Below are positions 46,349-56,260 of a stretch of 64,000 nucleotides of DNA, piece by piece. The DNA comes from Paenibacillus foliorum (lineage in GTDB: Bacteria > Bacillota > Bacilli > Paenibacillales > NBRC-103111), in NCBI RefSeq assembly GCF_013141765.1, contig NZ_WHOD01000113.1:1-64000 (forward strand). Reading direction: 5' to 3'. The stretch's first letter is position 1, and the number at the start of each line of letters is the position of its first letter. A program made the position numbers and the translations under genes. The notes below the pieces were generated by a model that saw only the letters and a list, made by a program, of their open reading frames with translations, was not told the DNA's origin and made no database searches.

Positions 46349-49300
46349 CTATTGAGACCTTGTAGTAAAATCGATAGGCTTGGAGTAGACGACTACTGAG
46401 TCATTGCCGGTGATCTGCAACCGGATGTGGTATGGCGTTGCAGGCGACAGCTGTAGGACAGTAAGAGTTGCTTCAGAATTTTGCAGAATTCCTTGCACCA
46501 CTGCCGTATTCCAATGAACGCTATCGGTTGAGGTTTGAATGGAATCGACTCTACCATTAGCAACCTGATAATAGATTTGAACACTATTGGACCCGAGTGT
46601 GGAGTATACAAGGCTGGTCACGGTAGCGGGTAGTCCATTGCTTGCACCACCCCCACCTCCTGCACTCCCAGAACCGCCGCCGGATGATAAGAGGGATAAT
46701 GATGCACCTTCAGCAGCCACTTTGAAATCAGCTTGTCCCGGAGTGCCTGTGTATAGGATCACTTTATAAGATCCTGGATGCTTCAGAGTGTAGCCTATTG
46801 TAATATATTCAGGGTTAGGGGCAATGGCTCCTGTAAGGGCAGTCAATGTAAGCCAATTATCCGTAGTATCCTGCTTGATTCCCACTTTATAAGAACTCCC
46901 ATCCGTAATTACCTCGTAAGTCACGGCGGAGACTGAGGCTGCTTGTTTGCTCAGCTGAACTGTCACCCGATTGGGCAGGGATGAATCAGAGCTTATGATT
47001 TGCAAAGGTCCGGACTCTGAGGTCGGTGTAAAAAATTTGGACGCTGCATAATACCTGCCGTCACTGGCAACGGAAACTACGTACACGGTGTAGTCAGTAG
47101 CTAACAAAGAATTACCCGTGCTATCCTTGGTAATAGTGGGATCGCTCCATTCCTTCGTTGTACGATCATTAAATACAGCTAGAGGAGTATGTTTGGTGCG
47201 GTTCACATATCCTGCCAGTCGGGGTAGAATGTAAATTTCTTGTTTCACTGCTTCAACCCAAGAGGAGGGCTTCCAGGTTATTGAGAAATCGCTCCCGTCT
47301 ACACCGGGATTAAACGTATCATTGTCTGCTACTGTAAGGCTGGACGCTAGATAGCCCATAATAAAGCTGCTGCTTGCAACAAATTCGGGATGAGCCGATT
47401 CACCGGTAAATAAACGGACTACATAGGTAGAGCCTTTAGTTACCTTACCCGCATTTACGGTTAGCTTCAACGAATCCCCGGTATCTCTCCATGTATCTAT
47501 TTGCGTGATCGGAATCCATTTATTATCTGTACCGCCGGTCCAGATCCCGAGCTTGTAAGTGCTGCTATTAAAAGTGACTTGGCCGAACCCTTCGGATACC
47601 TGGGCTGAACTAATACTTTCATTAAAATCAACTGTTGCGAAATTCATTCGGACTGTATTGTCGGAAAACTCAGATGTACTGAAGCCAGTATTTTTAATTA
47701 AGGAATATTCCGATACCGGCCGAAAATCTTTGTTCGAATTTTGTGTATTGCCTGCACTATCTACAGCTTGTACATAAATTTTATAATTTCTATTGGAGAG
47801 CGGATTCCCCATACTGTCTGCGGCTGTCAGGGCACTGCCTGTCCAGCTATTGACCGTGTTATTGTTAAATATAGCAACCGGTGTTTGTTTGCTGGTAACT
47901 AATGGGATATCATCCGGTAAAATAAATATCTTCTGCATGACCGCTTCTGACCATTGAGCTGGCTTCCAGCCTATCGTAAAGTCACGGCCGTCAACTCCCC
48001 CATAAGTTGTATCGTTATCGGACAAGGTTATTTTAGTAGGGAAAATGCCAACTTGGAATGTAGTTTTGACTGCAATCTCATTAGTTTGGGCATGGAGCAG
48101 CTGCAAGATGTATGTTTCTCCCGCTTCAACCATAGGATTAGAACCTCTAGATCCAGCTACTATCTTAATTCCATTCATCACCGGAACTCCGTTGGACAGC
48201 AAAGGCTCCATATGGTCAAGGATGATCGGCTCATTGGTTACTGCGTTAGTTACAGCGACTCGATAAGCAGCTCCATCGATGCTGAAAACGTCCCTGTCAC
48301 TCGTACTGTTAGGCCTCACTCCAACCAATCGCAGTTTAATATCTGCAATGGAGGACTGCACGGATTGCTCGGTTTCGTTAAGATACTGGCCAATAGATAG
48401 GTTGGATATCTCCAAATTATTGGATTTGGGTTGCACGGTTAGAGCGAATTTCTTAGTTACAGAAATGCCTCTATTTGAAAGGGTTGCTGTCAGCTGTACC
48501 TTTTGCGATGCTTGTCCCGGTTCCGGACGGTTCACGTTTCCTTTGGAATCGATAACCTTGGCTTGGTCTGATTCCCAAGTTACAGTGGCATCAGCATTTA
48601 TGCGGCTTGGTAAAGTCATCGCTTGTCTGACGGATGATTCGCTGTCACCAGCTGCGAAACTAATGCTTAAATCATCTCGGGCCAACTCTAATTCAGTGTG
48701 TATACTCATGATTTGGGCAGCTGCGGTTTGGAGTAGAGCCCAACTCGGCAATTCATTTTCACTTGCTCCTAATGCTAGTGCCGCAGTTGCTTTTCCGAAA
48801 GCAGAAAGTATAGTGCTCTCTAGCTGTGCCGAATATACGGTTACATTACGGATATCGGGCAGCGCTGTTATGGCGGAAACGGCATTACGTATTGCTGCAA
48901 TCCTTAGAATCGTTTTAATGTTATCGGTAGCCAGAACCTCAATACCCTCTCCGGCCTCAATAGATACTTGACCCATCTTCGCGGGATCGCCTTTCAATTG
49001 TGCACTATCATCTAATTTAATATGTTTAATATTAGGGTTATTAATTTCTACCGAAGCATTGGTAGTTCCAACAGCGACTTTGACGTTCTCGACACTGCCT
49101 GCTCCCGATAAGGAAACACTAGCACTATCCCCAATATGTATGTTAGTTAGGGAAGCCTTTTCTTCGGAGTTGATTTCTGCTGTGGCCAACACCTTCATCT
49201 CAGCAATCGTTGTAGCTTCGCCGTTTTGGCGTGCCGCAAGCTTAATCTTGGCTCCTGGAGCAGATAATGTAACTCCACTGTTAATGGTTCCGCGAAGCTC

Positions 49301-50506
49301 AATCTCTTGTCCTGCTGCTGCCGGATCAACCTTAATATCTCCCAGAGATCCAGCTGTAGGTTCTAGGATAGCCTGAGACTTCAAACTCGTAGATGCTACT
49401 GCAGTACCTTCAAGTGACTCTATCCGCACCTTGGAAGTCTGCTGACCTGTGTCTACTTGAAGCGTACCTTGTACATGTATACCTTTAAGCTTTACGGTAT
49501 GCTGCGAGCCGGACTTAACAACTAGGTCATTAGCCGTAATATTTTGCAGAGTGACCTCGCCATCCAATCCAGGATTCAAAGTCAGTGTCCCGTTAACAGT
49601 CGTTGTTCCATTGGCTGGACCATAGCTCCCGCTTTTTTCTACAATAACATTTCCATTATGGATGGTACCGCTGTTCAGCAGGGCTTGGGTCGGGTCCGTA
49701 GCGACAGTATTCGGGTTTCTTGAGCTTGAACCGCCTCCTCCACCGCTTACTGCCGGAGTTTCTGGAACGGGTGGTGTTGAGTTTGTATCCTTAGCTTCGG
49801 TTGGAGGAAGCAGAGGAACCATGGCTTGTGCTTTCTCTATATAGGCAGCCTTATTCGATTTGAGTTCATAGCACAAACGCGCAAGAGCTTGACGTTCAGC
49901 CTTTTCTTTGGCAGAGAATTTCAAGGTGCCGTCTTTATTTTCAATGCCATTTATGAAACCGATTTGGAAGGCAAGAGAAACGTGGGCCTTGGCCCAGCTC
50001 GAAACTTCGTTTATATCGGCCAGCTTGGCAGTCTCTGTCAGCTTCTTGGCATTCTCCTCCAACCCCATGGCACGTATGAAAAAGACTACCAGCTCCTCAC
50101 GGGTTACGGTTTCTTCAGGAGAAAAATGATTATCCGAGGTTCCTTGGGTTATGCCAGATTCGGCAAGTGCACCCACATATCCGCGAAACCAGCTATCAGG
50201 AGCTACGTCCATAAATATCACCGCTTTCTTCGGATTCTCCTTTAACCCAAGCGATAATACGATAATTTTCGCCATTTCGGCACGTGTCATGGCCTGACGC
50301 GGCTTAAATCTGCCATCCTCGTAGCCTGATAAAATCCCGCTGTTTACAAGGGCTTGTACTTCTGTTTTTGCATATGAATCATTCACATCTGAAAATAACT
50401 GCGGTTGTGATTCCGCTCCTAGCGCGAATGAAGGCATTAGAAGGCTAAAAAGCAGTGTAAACGAAAGCATAGTGTGGATGGCTTTAAGCTTTTTGTAAGA
50501 AAACAT
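46349..50506 (-). CDS. Large SLH-domain surface protein
   Basis: 1385 residues. Signal peptide 1-30; three SLH domains ~35-90, ~95-150 and ~155-215 at the N-terminus (GYEDGRFKPRQAMTRAEMAK, SPEETVTREELVVFF); Pro/Gly/Ser linker ~230-262 with SGGGGGSSS; a beta-rich region ~270-500 with short repeats of inductively T/V-rich strands; an atrophied bacterial Ig-like domain ~640-725 (VTWESDQ, VNRPEPG); two related ~150-residue units (DNDTTYGGVDGRDFTIGWKP near 860 and DNDTFNPGVDGSDFSITWKP near 1045); a Gly-rich spacer and C-terminal fibronectin-III-like domain ~1300-1385. Non-catalytic as far as visible; probably an adhesin or wall-layer protein. Confidence 0.88.
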   Translation of the reverse strand: MFSYKKLKAIHTMLSFTLLFSLLMPSFALGAESQPQLFSDVNDSYAKTEVQALVNSGILSGYEDGRFKPRQAMTRAEMAKIIVLSLGLKENPKKAVIFMDVAPDSWFRGYVGALAESGITQGTSDNHFSPEETVTREELVVFFIRAMGLEENAKKLTETAKLADINEVSSWAKAHVSLAFQIGFINGIENKDGTLKFSAKEKAERQALARLCYELKSNKAAYIEKAQAMVPLLPPTEAKDTNSTPPVPETPAVSGGGGGSSSRNPNTVATDPTQALLNSGTIHNGNVIVEKSGSYGPANGTTTVNGTLTLNPGLDGEVTLQNITANDLVVKSGSQHTVKLKGIHVQGTLQVDTGQQTSKVRIESLEGTAVASTSLKSQAILEPTAGSLGDIKVDPAAAGQEIELRGTINSGVTLSAPGAKIKLAARQNGEATTIAEMKVLATAEINSEEKASLTNIHIGDSASVSLSGAGSVENVKVAVGTTNASVEINNPNIKHIKLDDSAQLKGDPAKMGQVSIEAGEGIEVLATDNIKTILRIAAIRNAVSAITALPDIRNVTVYSAQLESTILSAFGKATAALALGASENELPSWALLQTAAAQIMSIHTELELARDDLSISFAAGDSESSVRQAMTLPSRINADATVTWESDQAKVIDSKGNVNRPEPGQASQKVQLTATLSNRGISVTKKFALTVQPKSNNLEISNLSIGQYLNETEQSVQSSIADIKLRLVGVRPNSTSDRDVFSIDGAAYRVAVTNAVTNEPIILDHMEPLLSNGVPVMNGIKIVAGSRGSNPMVEAGETYILQLLHAQTNEIAVKTTFQVGIFPTKITLSDNDTTYGGVDGRDFTIGWKPAQWSEAVMQKIFILPDDIPLVTSKQTPVAIFNNNTVNSWTGSALTAADSMGNPLSNRNYKIYVQAVDSAGNTQNSNKDFRPVSEYSLIKNTGFSTSEFSDNTVRMNFATVDFNESISSAQVSEGFGQVTFNSSTYKLGIWTGGTDNKWIPITQIDTWRDTGDSLKLTVNAGKVTKGSTYVVRLFTGESAHPEFVASSSFIMGYLASSLTVADNDTFNPGVDGSDFSITWKPSSWVEAVKQEIYILPRLAGYVNRTKHTPLAVFNDRTTKEWSDPTITKDSTGNSLLATDYTVYVVSVASDGRYYAASKFFTPTSESGPLQIISSDSSLPNRVTVQLSKQAASVSAVTYEVITDGSSYKVGIKQDTTDNWLTLTALTGAIAPNPEYITIGYTLKHPGSYKVILYTGTPGQADFKVAAEGASLSLLSSGGGSGSAGGGGGASNGLPATVTSLVYSTLGSNSVQIYYQVANGRVDSIQTSTDSVHWNTAVVQGILQNSEATLTVLQLSPATPYHIRLQITGNDSVVVYSKPIDFTTRSQ

Positions 50507-50741
50507 GTTGGATCCTCTTTTCCCTAGGTCATATAGGTATTTCTTTCCATATATTAATGGGGTACTGCAGTGTATTACACTGCGCTGAAAAAGAAGTCGA
50601 AATTAATTTGGAAATTTCGACAAGGTTCATAGAATCTTTTAAATACCCTATTAAAGCGCTCATAAACCTTATTGTCTAAAGGAACGAAAGACTGGAAATA
50701 CTAGAATCATAGAGTGTGATTTATGAGGAGGTATTTCGCTT

Positions 50742-51719
50742 ATGCAGGTGCATTCATCTTATTTTGACAAGCCGCAAGAAGTATTGGAACGAATAATCTA
50801 TCAAATGGAAAAAGTCATCATAGGCAAGCGAGAAGTCATAGAAAAGCTGTTGATCGCTCTTTTATGCGGGGGACATGTGCTGTTGGAGGACGTGCCGGGA
50901 GTTGGCAAAACCATGCTCGTTCGCACCCTAGCCAGAACAATCGATTGCAGCTTTAAAAGAATTCAGTGTACGCCGGATTTGCTGCCGTCGGATTTGACAG
51001 GAAGCAGTATGTATAATCAGCAGACAGGGCGATTTGAATTTAGGCCAGGTCCCTTAATGGCTAATCTGATATTGGCGGATGAGCTCAATAGGACAACCCC
51101 CAGAACTCAGGCTGCCCTTCTGGAGGCCATGGAGGAGAAATGTATAACGGTGGACGGGGAGGCGTATGCGCTGCCGGAGCCATTCTTTATCCTCGCTACG
51201 CAAAATCCATTTGAGTTTGAAGGAACCTTTCTGCTGCCGGAAGCTCAGTTGGATAGGTTTTTTATGAAGCTTCGACTGGGGTATCCCGAGCCAGGCGAGG
51301 AGATTGAGCTGCTGAACCGAGTCGCGGATTGGCACCCGCTTACACAGCTTCGGCCGCTGCTGCTGCCTGAAGAATTCATGACCATGCAGAAAGATGCTCA
51401 GCGGGTACATGTGGATGATGCTATTAAAAGCTACATTGTTCAGATAACGACGGCTTCACGGCAGCACCCCCATTTGGCGCTAGGGGCGAGTCCCCGTGCT
51501 TCGATTGCATTAATGCGAGCGGCACAGGCCCGCGCGTTCATGTCCGGACGCAGCTATGTGATACCTGATGATGTAAAACAGCTGACTGTGCCCGTTCTGG
51601 CGCATCGGCTGCTGCTCTCGGCGGACGCTGCACTATCGTACACAAGCTGTGAAGCTGTATTAAATGGAATTCTTGCTAGTGCTCCGATACCATCCCGGCG
51701 TTATGCGCCGGCACAGTAG
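50742..51719 (+). CDS. MoxR-family AAA+ ATPase
   Basis: 325 residues. Walker A EDVPGVGKTML, Walker B ILADELNRTTP, sensor 1 ATQNP, and arginine in QLDRFFMKL. A chaperone-like ATPase expected to act on the two following proteins. GAGGAGG is 10-12 nt before the ATG. First of the three-gene MoxR-DUF58-transglutaminase set found in many bacteria. Confidence 0.93.
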   Translation: MQVHSSYFDKPQEVLERIIYQMEKVIIGKREVIEKLLIALLCGGHVLLEDVPGVGKTMLVRTLARTIDCSFKRIQCTPDLLPSDLTGSSMYNQQTGRFEFRPGPLMANLILADELNRTTPRTQAALLEAMEEKCITVDGEAYALPEPFFILATQNPFEFEGTFLLPEAQLDRFFMKLRLGYPEPGEEIELLNRVADWHPLTQLRPLLLPEEFMTMQKDAQRVHVDDAIKSYIVQITTASRQHPHLALGASPRASIALMRAAQARAFMSGRSYVIPDDVKQLTVPVLAHRLLLSADAALSYTSCEAVLNGILASAPIPSRRYAPAQ

Positions 51720-51730
51720 GTGACAACGTT

Positions 51731-52966
51731 ATGATTACTAACGCGTTGAATCTATTGATGCTTATTCTCTGTGGATCGGCCGCAGCCTATTGGGGGATTC
51801 ATGAAGGAGGGCGGTCTGCATGGCTTTGTATGTATGGAATAGCCATGCTGCTGGTTTATCTTGGAATGGTCTATATGAGCTTACCATCCAGGCTTCGAGT
51901 TCAACGGTCCATAGAACATTCCCGCTGCTGGAGCGGGGAGCCTATAATAATGGAGCTGCGGCTGCAATTTAGCAGATTATCGATTCCTTCTGCTTGGCTG
52001 TCCATAGAGGAGATCTGGAGGCATATAGGAAGCGAGGAGAGGATCGTGCTTAAGGATACATACCGATCCTCCTTATCAAGTACTTCCAAGCTAACGATAG
52101 TATTACCGGGTCTGCCGCGAGGATTGTACCGACTGGAAGCGATGAAGGTTAGCATAAGCGATGCATTCGGGCTGCTGCATATCAGCCGTCGAGTTCCAGT
52201 TGGGCAGCACGAGCTGCTGGTGCTGCCCAGGCCAAGGCTGCTGCAGCAGGGCCTGAAAGGCGCGGGAGGGGCGCTCCAGCGCCACAGTCGGCAGCAGCAG
52301 CTGCAGCGCCAGGCCGCGTCCCCGTTGATCTACGGGACGCGCCCCTACGCACCGGGGGATCCGCTTAACCGGATCCACTGGCGTGCGACCGCGCGCGCAG
52401 GCGCCCTGCGTGCGAAAGAGACGGAGCAGCCCGGTACGGACCGGCTGCTCATATGTATCGACGCGGCCGGAGGCCCCTCGAACGCAGCGGCGTTCGAAGC
52501 GGCCATCGAGGCCGCGGCAGGGCTGGCCAAGCGCGCGCTGGAGCTTGGCTTGAGCGTGCGCCTTGCCGCGTCGGATCGGCAAGGCCGTGCCCTGGAGGCG
52601 CAGGGGCGAGAGCGCCTCCCTGAGCTGCTACGGCTGCTCGCGCTGCTGCCGTGCAACGGCGACCACCCCCTGGCGGCGCTAGTGCAGCGGGAAACGCTGC
52701 ACCTCAGCCCGGGGGCCGGGGTCGCCATCATCACGGCGCAGCCGAATGAGCAGCTGCTGCACTTGCTGTGCCGGCTGCGCTCACGCGCCGTGCAGCTGGT
52801 GTACATCCACGGCGAGGCCGATGGGCCGGATGCCGTGGAGCAGTGGCGGCGGCAGGCTGAGGCCGCCCGCTGCCGGTTTACGGCGGTCGGCGTGCTGAGC
52901 CGCCGAACCGCCGAAGGAGGTGCAGGCGATGTCGCAGATGCCAATCGAGCCGCCGCCGTTATTTAA
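51731..52966 (+). CDS. DUF58 domain membrane protein
   Basis: 411 residues. Two N-terminal membrane helices (~1-50), then a beta domain and the DUF58 motif YAPGDPLNRIHWRATARAG at ~205-223 followed by a von Willebrand A-like region. From about 52230 to the end the DNA becomes much richer in G+C than the first half. The 3' end overlaps the next gene by 38 bp. Confidence 0.9.
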   Translation: MITNALNLLMLILCGSAAAYWGIHEGGRSAWLCMYGIAMLLVYLGMVYMSLPSRLRVQRSIEHSRCWSGEPIIMELRLQFSRLSIPSAWLSIEEIWRHIGSEERIVLKDTYRSSLSSTSKLTIVLPGLPRGLYRLEAMKVSISDAFGLLHISRRVPVGQHELLVLPRPRLLQQGLKGAGGALQRHSRQQQLQRQAASPLIYGTRPYAPGDPLNRIHWRATARAGALRAKETEQPGTDRLLICIDAAGGPSNAAAFEAAIEAAAGLAKRALELGLSVRLAASDRQGRALEAQGRERLPELLRLLALLPCNGDHPLAALVQRETLHLSPGAGVAIITAQPNEQLLHLLCRLRSRAVQLVYIHGEADGPDAVEQWRRQAEAARCRFTAVGVLSRRTAEGGAGDVADANRAAAVI

Positions 52967-55613
52967 CGCGGCTTCCAGTAGGCCAGCAGCAGCGCGTCTT
53001 GTATCTGCCCTGTTGCTGTTCTGGCTGCTTCGTGAATGGATCATTCCATTAGAACGATTATCTGATATCACGGAAGTGTACCGCATTACTCCTTTTCTGA
53101 TCGCGTTTGGATTGTTTCTGACCCTTGATGTGCTGCGCGTACCAGGAGGGGCAGCATGGCCGTTAAAAGTGGTAATAATCGTTGGAGCTGCAGCGGTGCT
53201 GCATAGCGGTCACTGGGTACCTGATGGAAGCTGGTGGGCGGGCTGGATGAGAGATCTCTCAGGAGATATTATCAACATCTCGCAAGGAAGACTCTCAGAG
53301 CTGGAGCCTGTGACTCGAACCATGCTGTTCCTAGGAGGCTGGTCATTCTTCATTTGGGTTATACAATCGTTCGCTTCTGAGCGCCAACAGATCGGTTGGT
53401 TTGTAATGATGACCTTATTCTATCTGGTGCTGCTGCAGCTGATCTTCGATATTGACATGTCACATGCCTTGCTGAGTGCTTCAGGAGCGGGGCTATTGCT
53501 GCAGGGCTCGCTTCAGGCCGAACGGTGGCTTCATTGGAAACAGGAGCCAGTCGAAGATGAGGCACGTATTGAGGCTGGCGCCCGAGGCTTGCTTTTTAGA
53601 TCAAGCAGGTTTCCCTATACAACTATTAAATCAAGCCCTTCAAGATTGCAGTCAAGCAAGCTGCCTATGCAATCCAATCGATTCCAGCCGCTTGCCAATC
53701 ATCGCACTGTAGGAGGAACTGCGGCTTCTGTGATAGCTAGCTTTGTCGTTGCAGGCTTATGCTTGCTGGGAGCATGGATAGGAGCCGGACTGCATCCGCA
53801 GCAAGGTAAGGCAGTGGAGTGGTCCGATTATGTACACAAATGGCAGCAGGTTTTTCCCTTATCAGCCTGGAGTGCATCAAGCAGTTCGAATGACGGACAT
53901 AAAACAGGCTACGGCGCAGATGATTCCAAGCTGGGCTTTCCATTGGAGCCTGATGACCACTTTGCTTTTACAGCGCGTACAACACAGCTAACCTACTGGC
54001 GGGGCGAGGCCAAAAATATATATACAGGACAAGGCTGGGTACAAGCGTACTCCCAACCTGTTCAGAACCTACTGGACTCCGCGCTCACAGCCGCCGATTC
54101 TTACGGTCAGGCGTCTAACGGCACTGCTAAAACCCTCGTGCATCAGGAGGTGACCCTCTGGCAAAAAGGACTCGACAGCCAGCTGTTTCTAGGTGGCGAT
54201 TTAGTTAAAATCGACCAGCTTAAGTCTAGAGAGGGAGAGCAGGTTTCCCCAGAGTGGATATGGAAAAACAAGCTGACAGACCGTGTTCTCCTCCCAGCTT
54301 TGGCGGATCCGCTAGCATCGTATAAAGTTCAAGTGCTAGCTTGGAATCCAATACCGGCTTTGACGGATAGATATGTCGATTATGTGTTAACGGATGCCTT
54401 CAAAAACACCTATCTACAGCTTCCAGACAGGCTTCCGTCGCGAGTTGCGGAGTTGGCAGAAAAAATAACAAAGAGTAAAGACGCACCTTTCGAAAAGGTA
54501 AAAGCTATGGAGCAATTTTTGAAGGAAAATTACTCCTACAGCATGGAACGGAGCAGACCGCCTTCGGCTGGACAAGATTTGGTGGATCAGTTCCTGTTTG
54601 AGCAGGGAGTAGGCTATTGCGATCATTTTTCTTCAGCTATGGTCGTCATGCTTCGGTCCGTAGGAATTCCGTCACGCTGGGTAAAGGGCTTTGCGCCGGG
54701 TGAAGTTATTGCAGTGGAACAGATAAATCCCGTTGAAGAGTCTGCTTCTCTATCGGTTGCTTCTGAAAAAGAGGAGGAAGCCGAAGGCGCTAAGCATCAG
54801 TCTACATCGGCTGATATCGACCTTAAAACAGAGGAACAGAGCAGCTTATCGACTCCACTTCAAGGTTCTATTTACACAGTAGAGGTGCGTAATAAGGATG
54901 CTCATTCGTGGGTAGAAGTTTATTTTCCGACAGCGGGGTGGATACAATTCGATCCTACACCTGGCTTTAACGTAAGTGGTGTGCCACAAATAAATACCGC
55001 GGCTGACAAGGCTTCTGCTCATGACAGCGTTGTTGGAGACGCAGTAAATAGCGAGCAGTCTCTATCAAGAAGCGCTGCCCTCATGCAATTGATACCGTCG
55101 CTGGGGCAGATTATCCCCATGGTTCGCAGGTTTGCTGCTGAATTACTCACATATGCCAGAGAAATGGTCCCACTTCTCCACAGTGTAGTTTTGTGGACGA
55201 AGCTGTGGTCACCTTTAATCCTGTGTATATTAATTGTAATTATTTTAATTTGGTTTATCCACATGTGGATAAACCGGAATCGCAGCTTGCCGAATTTTGT
55301 CTTCCGTCAAGAATCAGATAACCGCGAATCTTTGAGCTTATCTGGAAGCGTGAGGATTTGGACTGCTGTGCATTTATCAGAGCGCTTATGGAGCAAGCTG
55401 CAGAGGCGGTGGGGAGCCGCGGACTCGGCACAGACGATGCGAGAGTATCTTCTAACCAGGCCGACTGCTACGGATGCCCAACGCAGTGCGCTGCTTGGGT
55501 TTGTACGGCTGTTGGAAGCTATCCGATATCATAACGGGCCTGGACGAATGACATACAGTCAGCTGCAAATGGCCTGGCGCGAGCTTAAAAAAGCATCAAA
55601 AGGTCCACTTTGA
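52929..55613 (+). CDS. Membrane protein with transglutaminase-like domain
   Basis: 894 residues. ATG at 52929 has GGAGGTG 9 nt upstream; a GTG at 52920 is part of that site. Five or six membrane segments in the first ~290 residues, an extracellular region with a transglutaminase-like domain ~500-680 showing the triad Cys564 (GYCDHFSSA), His659 (AHSWVEV) and Asp675 (FDPTP), another membrane segment ~755-780 and a cytoplasmic tail (DUF4129-like). These proteins may be cysteine proteases or cross-linking enzymes of the cell surface. A 24-bp palindrome made of two DnaA boxes lies within the coding sequence at 55252-55275. Confidence 0.9.
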   Translation: MSQMPIEPPPLFNAASSRPAAARLVSALLLFWLLREWIIPLERLSDITEVYRITPFLIAFGLFLTLDVLRVPGGAAWPLKVVIIVGAAAVLHSGHWVPDGSWWAGWMRDLSGDIINISQGRLSELEPVTRTMLFLGGWSFFIWVIQSFASERQQIGWFVMMTLFYLVLLQLIFDIDMSHALLSASGAGLLLQGSLQAERWLHWKQEPVEDEARIEAGARGLLFRSSRFPYTTIKSSPSRLQSSKLPMQSNRFQPLANHRTVGGTAASVIASFVVAGLCLLGAWIGAGLHPQQGKAVEWSDYVHKWQQVFPLSAWSASSSSNDGHKTGYGADDSKLGFPLEPDDHFAFTARTTQLTYWRGEAKNIYTGQGWVQAYSQPVQNLLDSALTAADSYGQASNGTAKTLVHQEVTLWQKGLDSQLFLGGDLVKIDQLKSREGEQVSPEWIWKNKLTDRVLLPALADPLASYKVQVLAWNPIPALTDRYVDYVLTDAFKNTYLQLPDRLPSRVAELAEKITKSKDAPFEKVKAMEQFLKENYSYSMERSRPPSAGQDLVDQFLFEQGVGYCDHFSSAMVVMLRSVGIPSRWVKGFAPGEVIAVEQINPVEESASLSVASEKEEEAEGAKHQSTSADIDLKTEEQSSLSTPLQGSIYTVEVRNKDAHSWVEVYFPTAGWIQFDPTPGFNVSGVPQINTAADKASAHDSVVGDAVNSEQSLSRSAALMQLIPSLGQIIPMVRRFAAELLTYAREMVPLLHSVVLWTKLWSPLILCILIVIILIWFIHMWINRNRSLPNFVFRQESDNRESLSLSGSVRIWTAVHLSERLWSKLQRRWGAADSAQTMREYLLTRPTATDAQRSALLGFVRLLEAIRYHNGPGRMTYSQLQMAWRELKKASKGPL
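55252..55275. repeat. Perfect 24-bp palindrome of two back-to-back DnaA boxes
   Basis: GGTTTATCCACA and TGTGGATAAACC abut with no spacer, each containing the consensus DnaA box TTATCCACA. It lies inside the transglutaminase gene (residues Phe-Ile-His-Met-Trp-Ile-Asn). Confidence 0.8.
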
Positions 55614-55630
55614 GAAATTTGTTGACTGAA

Positions 55631-55652
55631 CACTGACATACTGTTGTCAGTG
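55631..55652. promoter_or_regulatory. Operator-like palindrome before the VOC gene
   Basis: CACTGACA and TGTCAGTG separated by TACTGT, 64 bp before the start codon. Typical size for a TetR or PadR type repressor site; no regulator gene is adjacent. Confidence 0.6.
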
Positions 55653-55715
55653 GCAGACATTGATAATAGCAATATGAAGCGTAAATGGGAAATGATCCTG
55701 AGGAGGGAATCGATA

Positions 55716-56120
55716 ATGAACAACACCTTATTAAGAGGATTCGCCACCATTAGTTTTTGGGCGGCTGATCTAGAGACGGCAAAGAATTGGTACACTGAGC
55801 TGTTGGGCATCGCTCCCTACTTTGAACGTCCAGGATATGCCGAGTTTCGCCTTGGCGACTACCAGCATGAGCTGGGTCTGATCGATAGCCGTTATGCTCC
55901 CAAGGGTTCGATGGAAGGCCCGGGCGGTGCTGTAATGTACTGGCATGTCGAGGATGTGGCAGCAACACTCGATAAGCTGCTGTCTATGGGAGCGAAAGAG
56001 TACCAGGAACGAATAAACCGCGGCTCTGGGTTCGTCACTGCTTCCGTGGTTGATCCCTATGGGAATATTCTAGGCATTATGAACAATCCGCACTATTTGG
56101 AGATTCTAGGTTCCGCTTGA
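55716..56120 (+). CDS. VOC-family protein (glyoxalase/bleomycin-resistance-like)
   Basis: 134 residues; ATG at 55716 is chosen because GGAGGG lies 8 nt upstream, while the longer frame from 55644 has none and would cross the palindrome. Two beta-alpha-beta-beta-beta halves typical of VOC proteins: ISFWAADLETAKNWYTELLG at the start and VVDPYGNILGIM near the end. Metal or drug substrate cannot be assigned. Ends at a strong terminator. Confidence 0.87.
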   Translation: MNNTLLRGFATISFWAADLETAKNWYTELLGIAPYFERPGYAEFRLGDYQHELGLIDSRYAPKGSMEGPGGAVMYWHVEDVAATLDKLLSMGAKEYQERINRGSGFVTASVVDPYGNILGIMNNPHYLEILGSA

Positions 56121-56146
56121 AAAGCATGACCCTAGTTGAAGAAATG

Positions 56147-56203
56147 GCAGCTGGCAGTTAAGGACTTATTTTTAAGTCTTAAGCTGTGGCTGCCTTTTTT
56201 ATT
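56147..56203 (+). terminator. Terminator
   Basis: Long stem GGCAG ... TTAAG paired with CTTAA ... GGCTGCC, followed by a T-run. Confidence 0.8.
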
Positions 56204-56260
56204 TTAATCAGTCTAAATCGTTATGTTCACTGAACAGCGTAGGCTAGTTTATTAAATTTC

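Noticed and set aside
52345-52944. 199-residue minus-strand open frame
   Set aside because: Opposite the GC-rich part of the DUF58 gene; Ser/Ala/Arg-rich shadow only.
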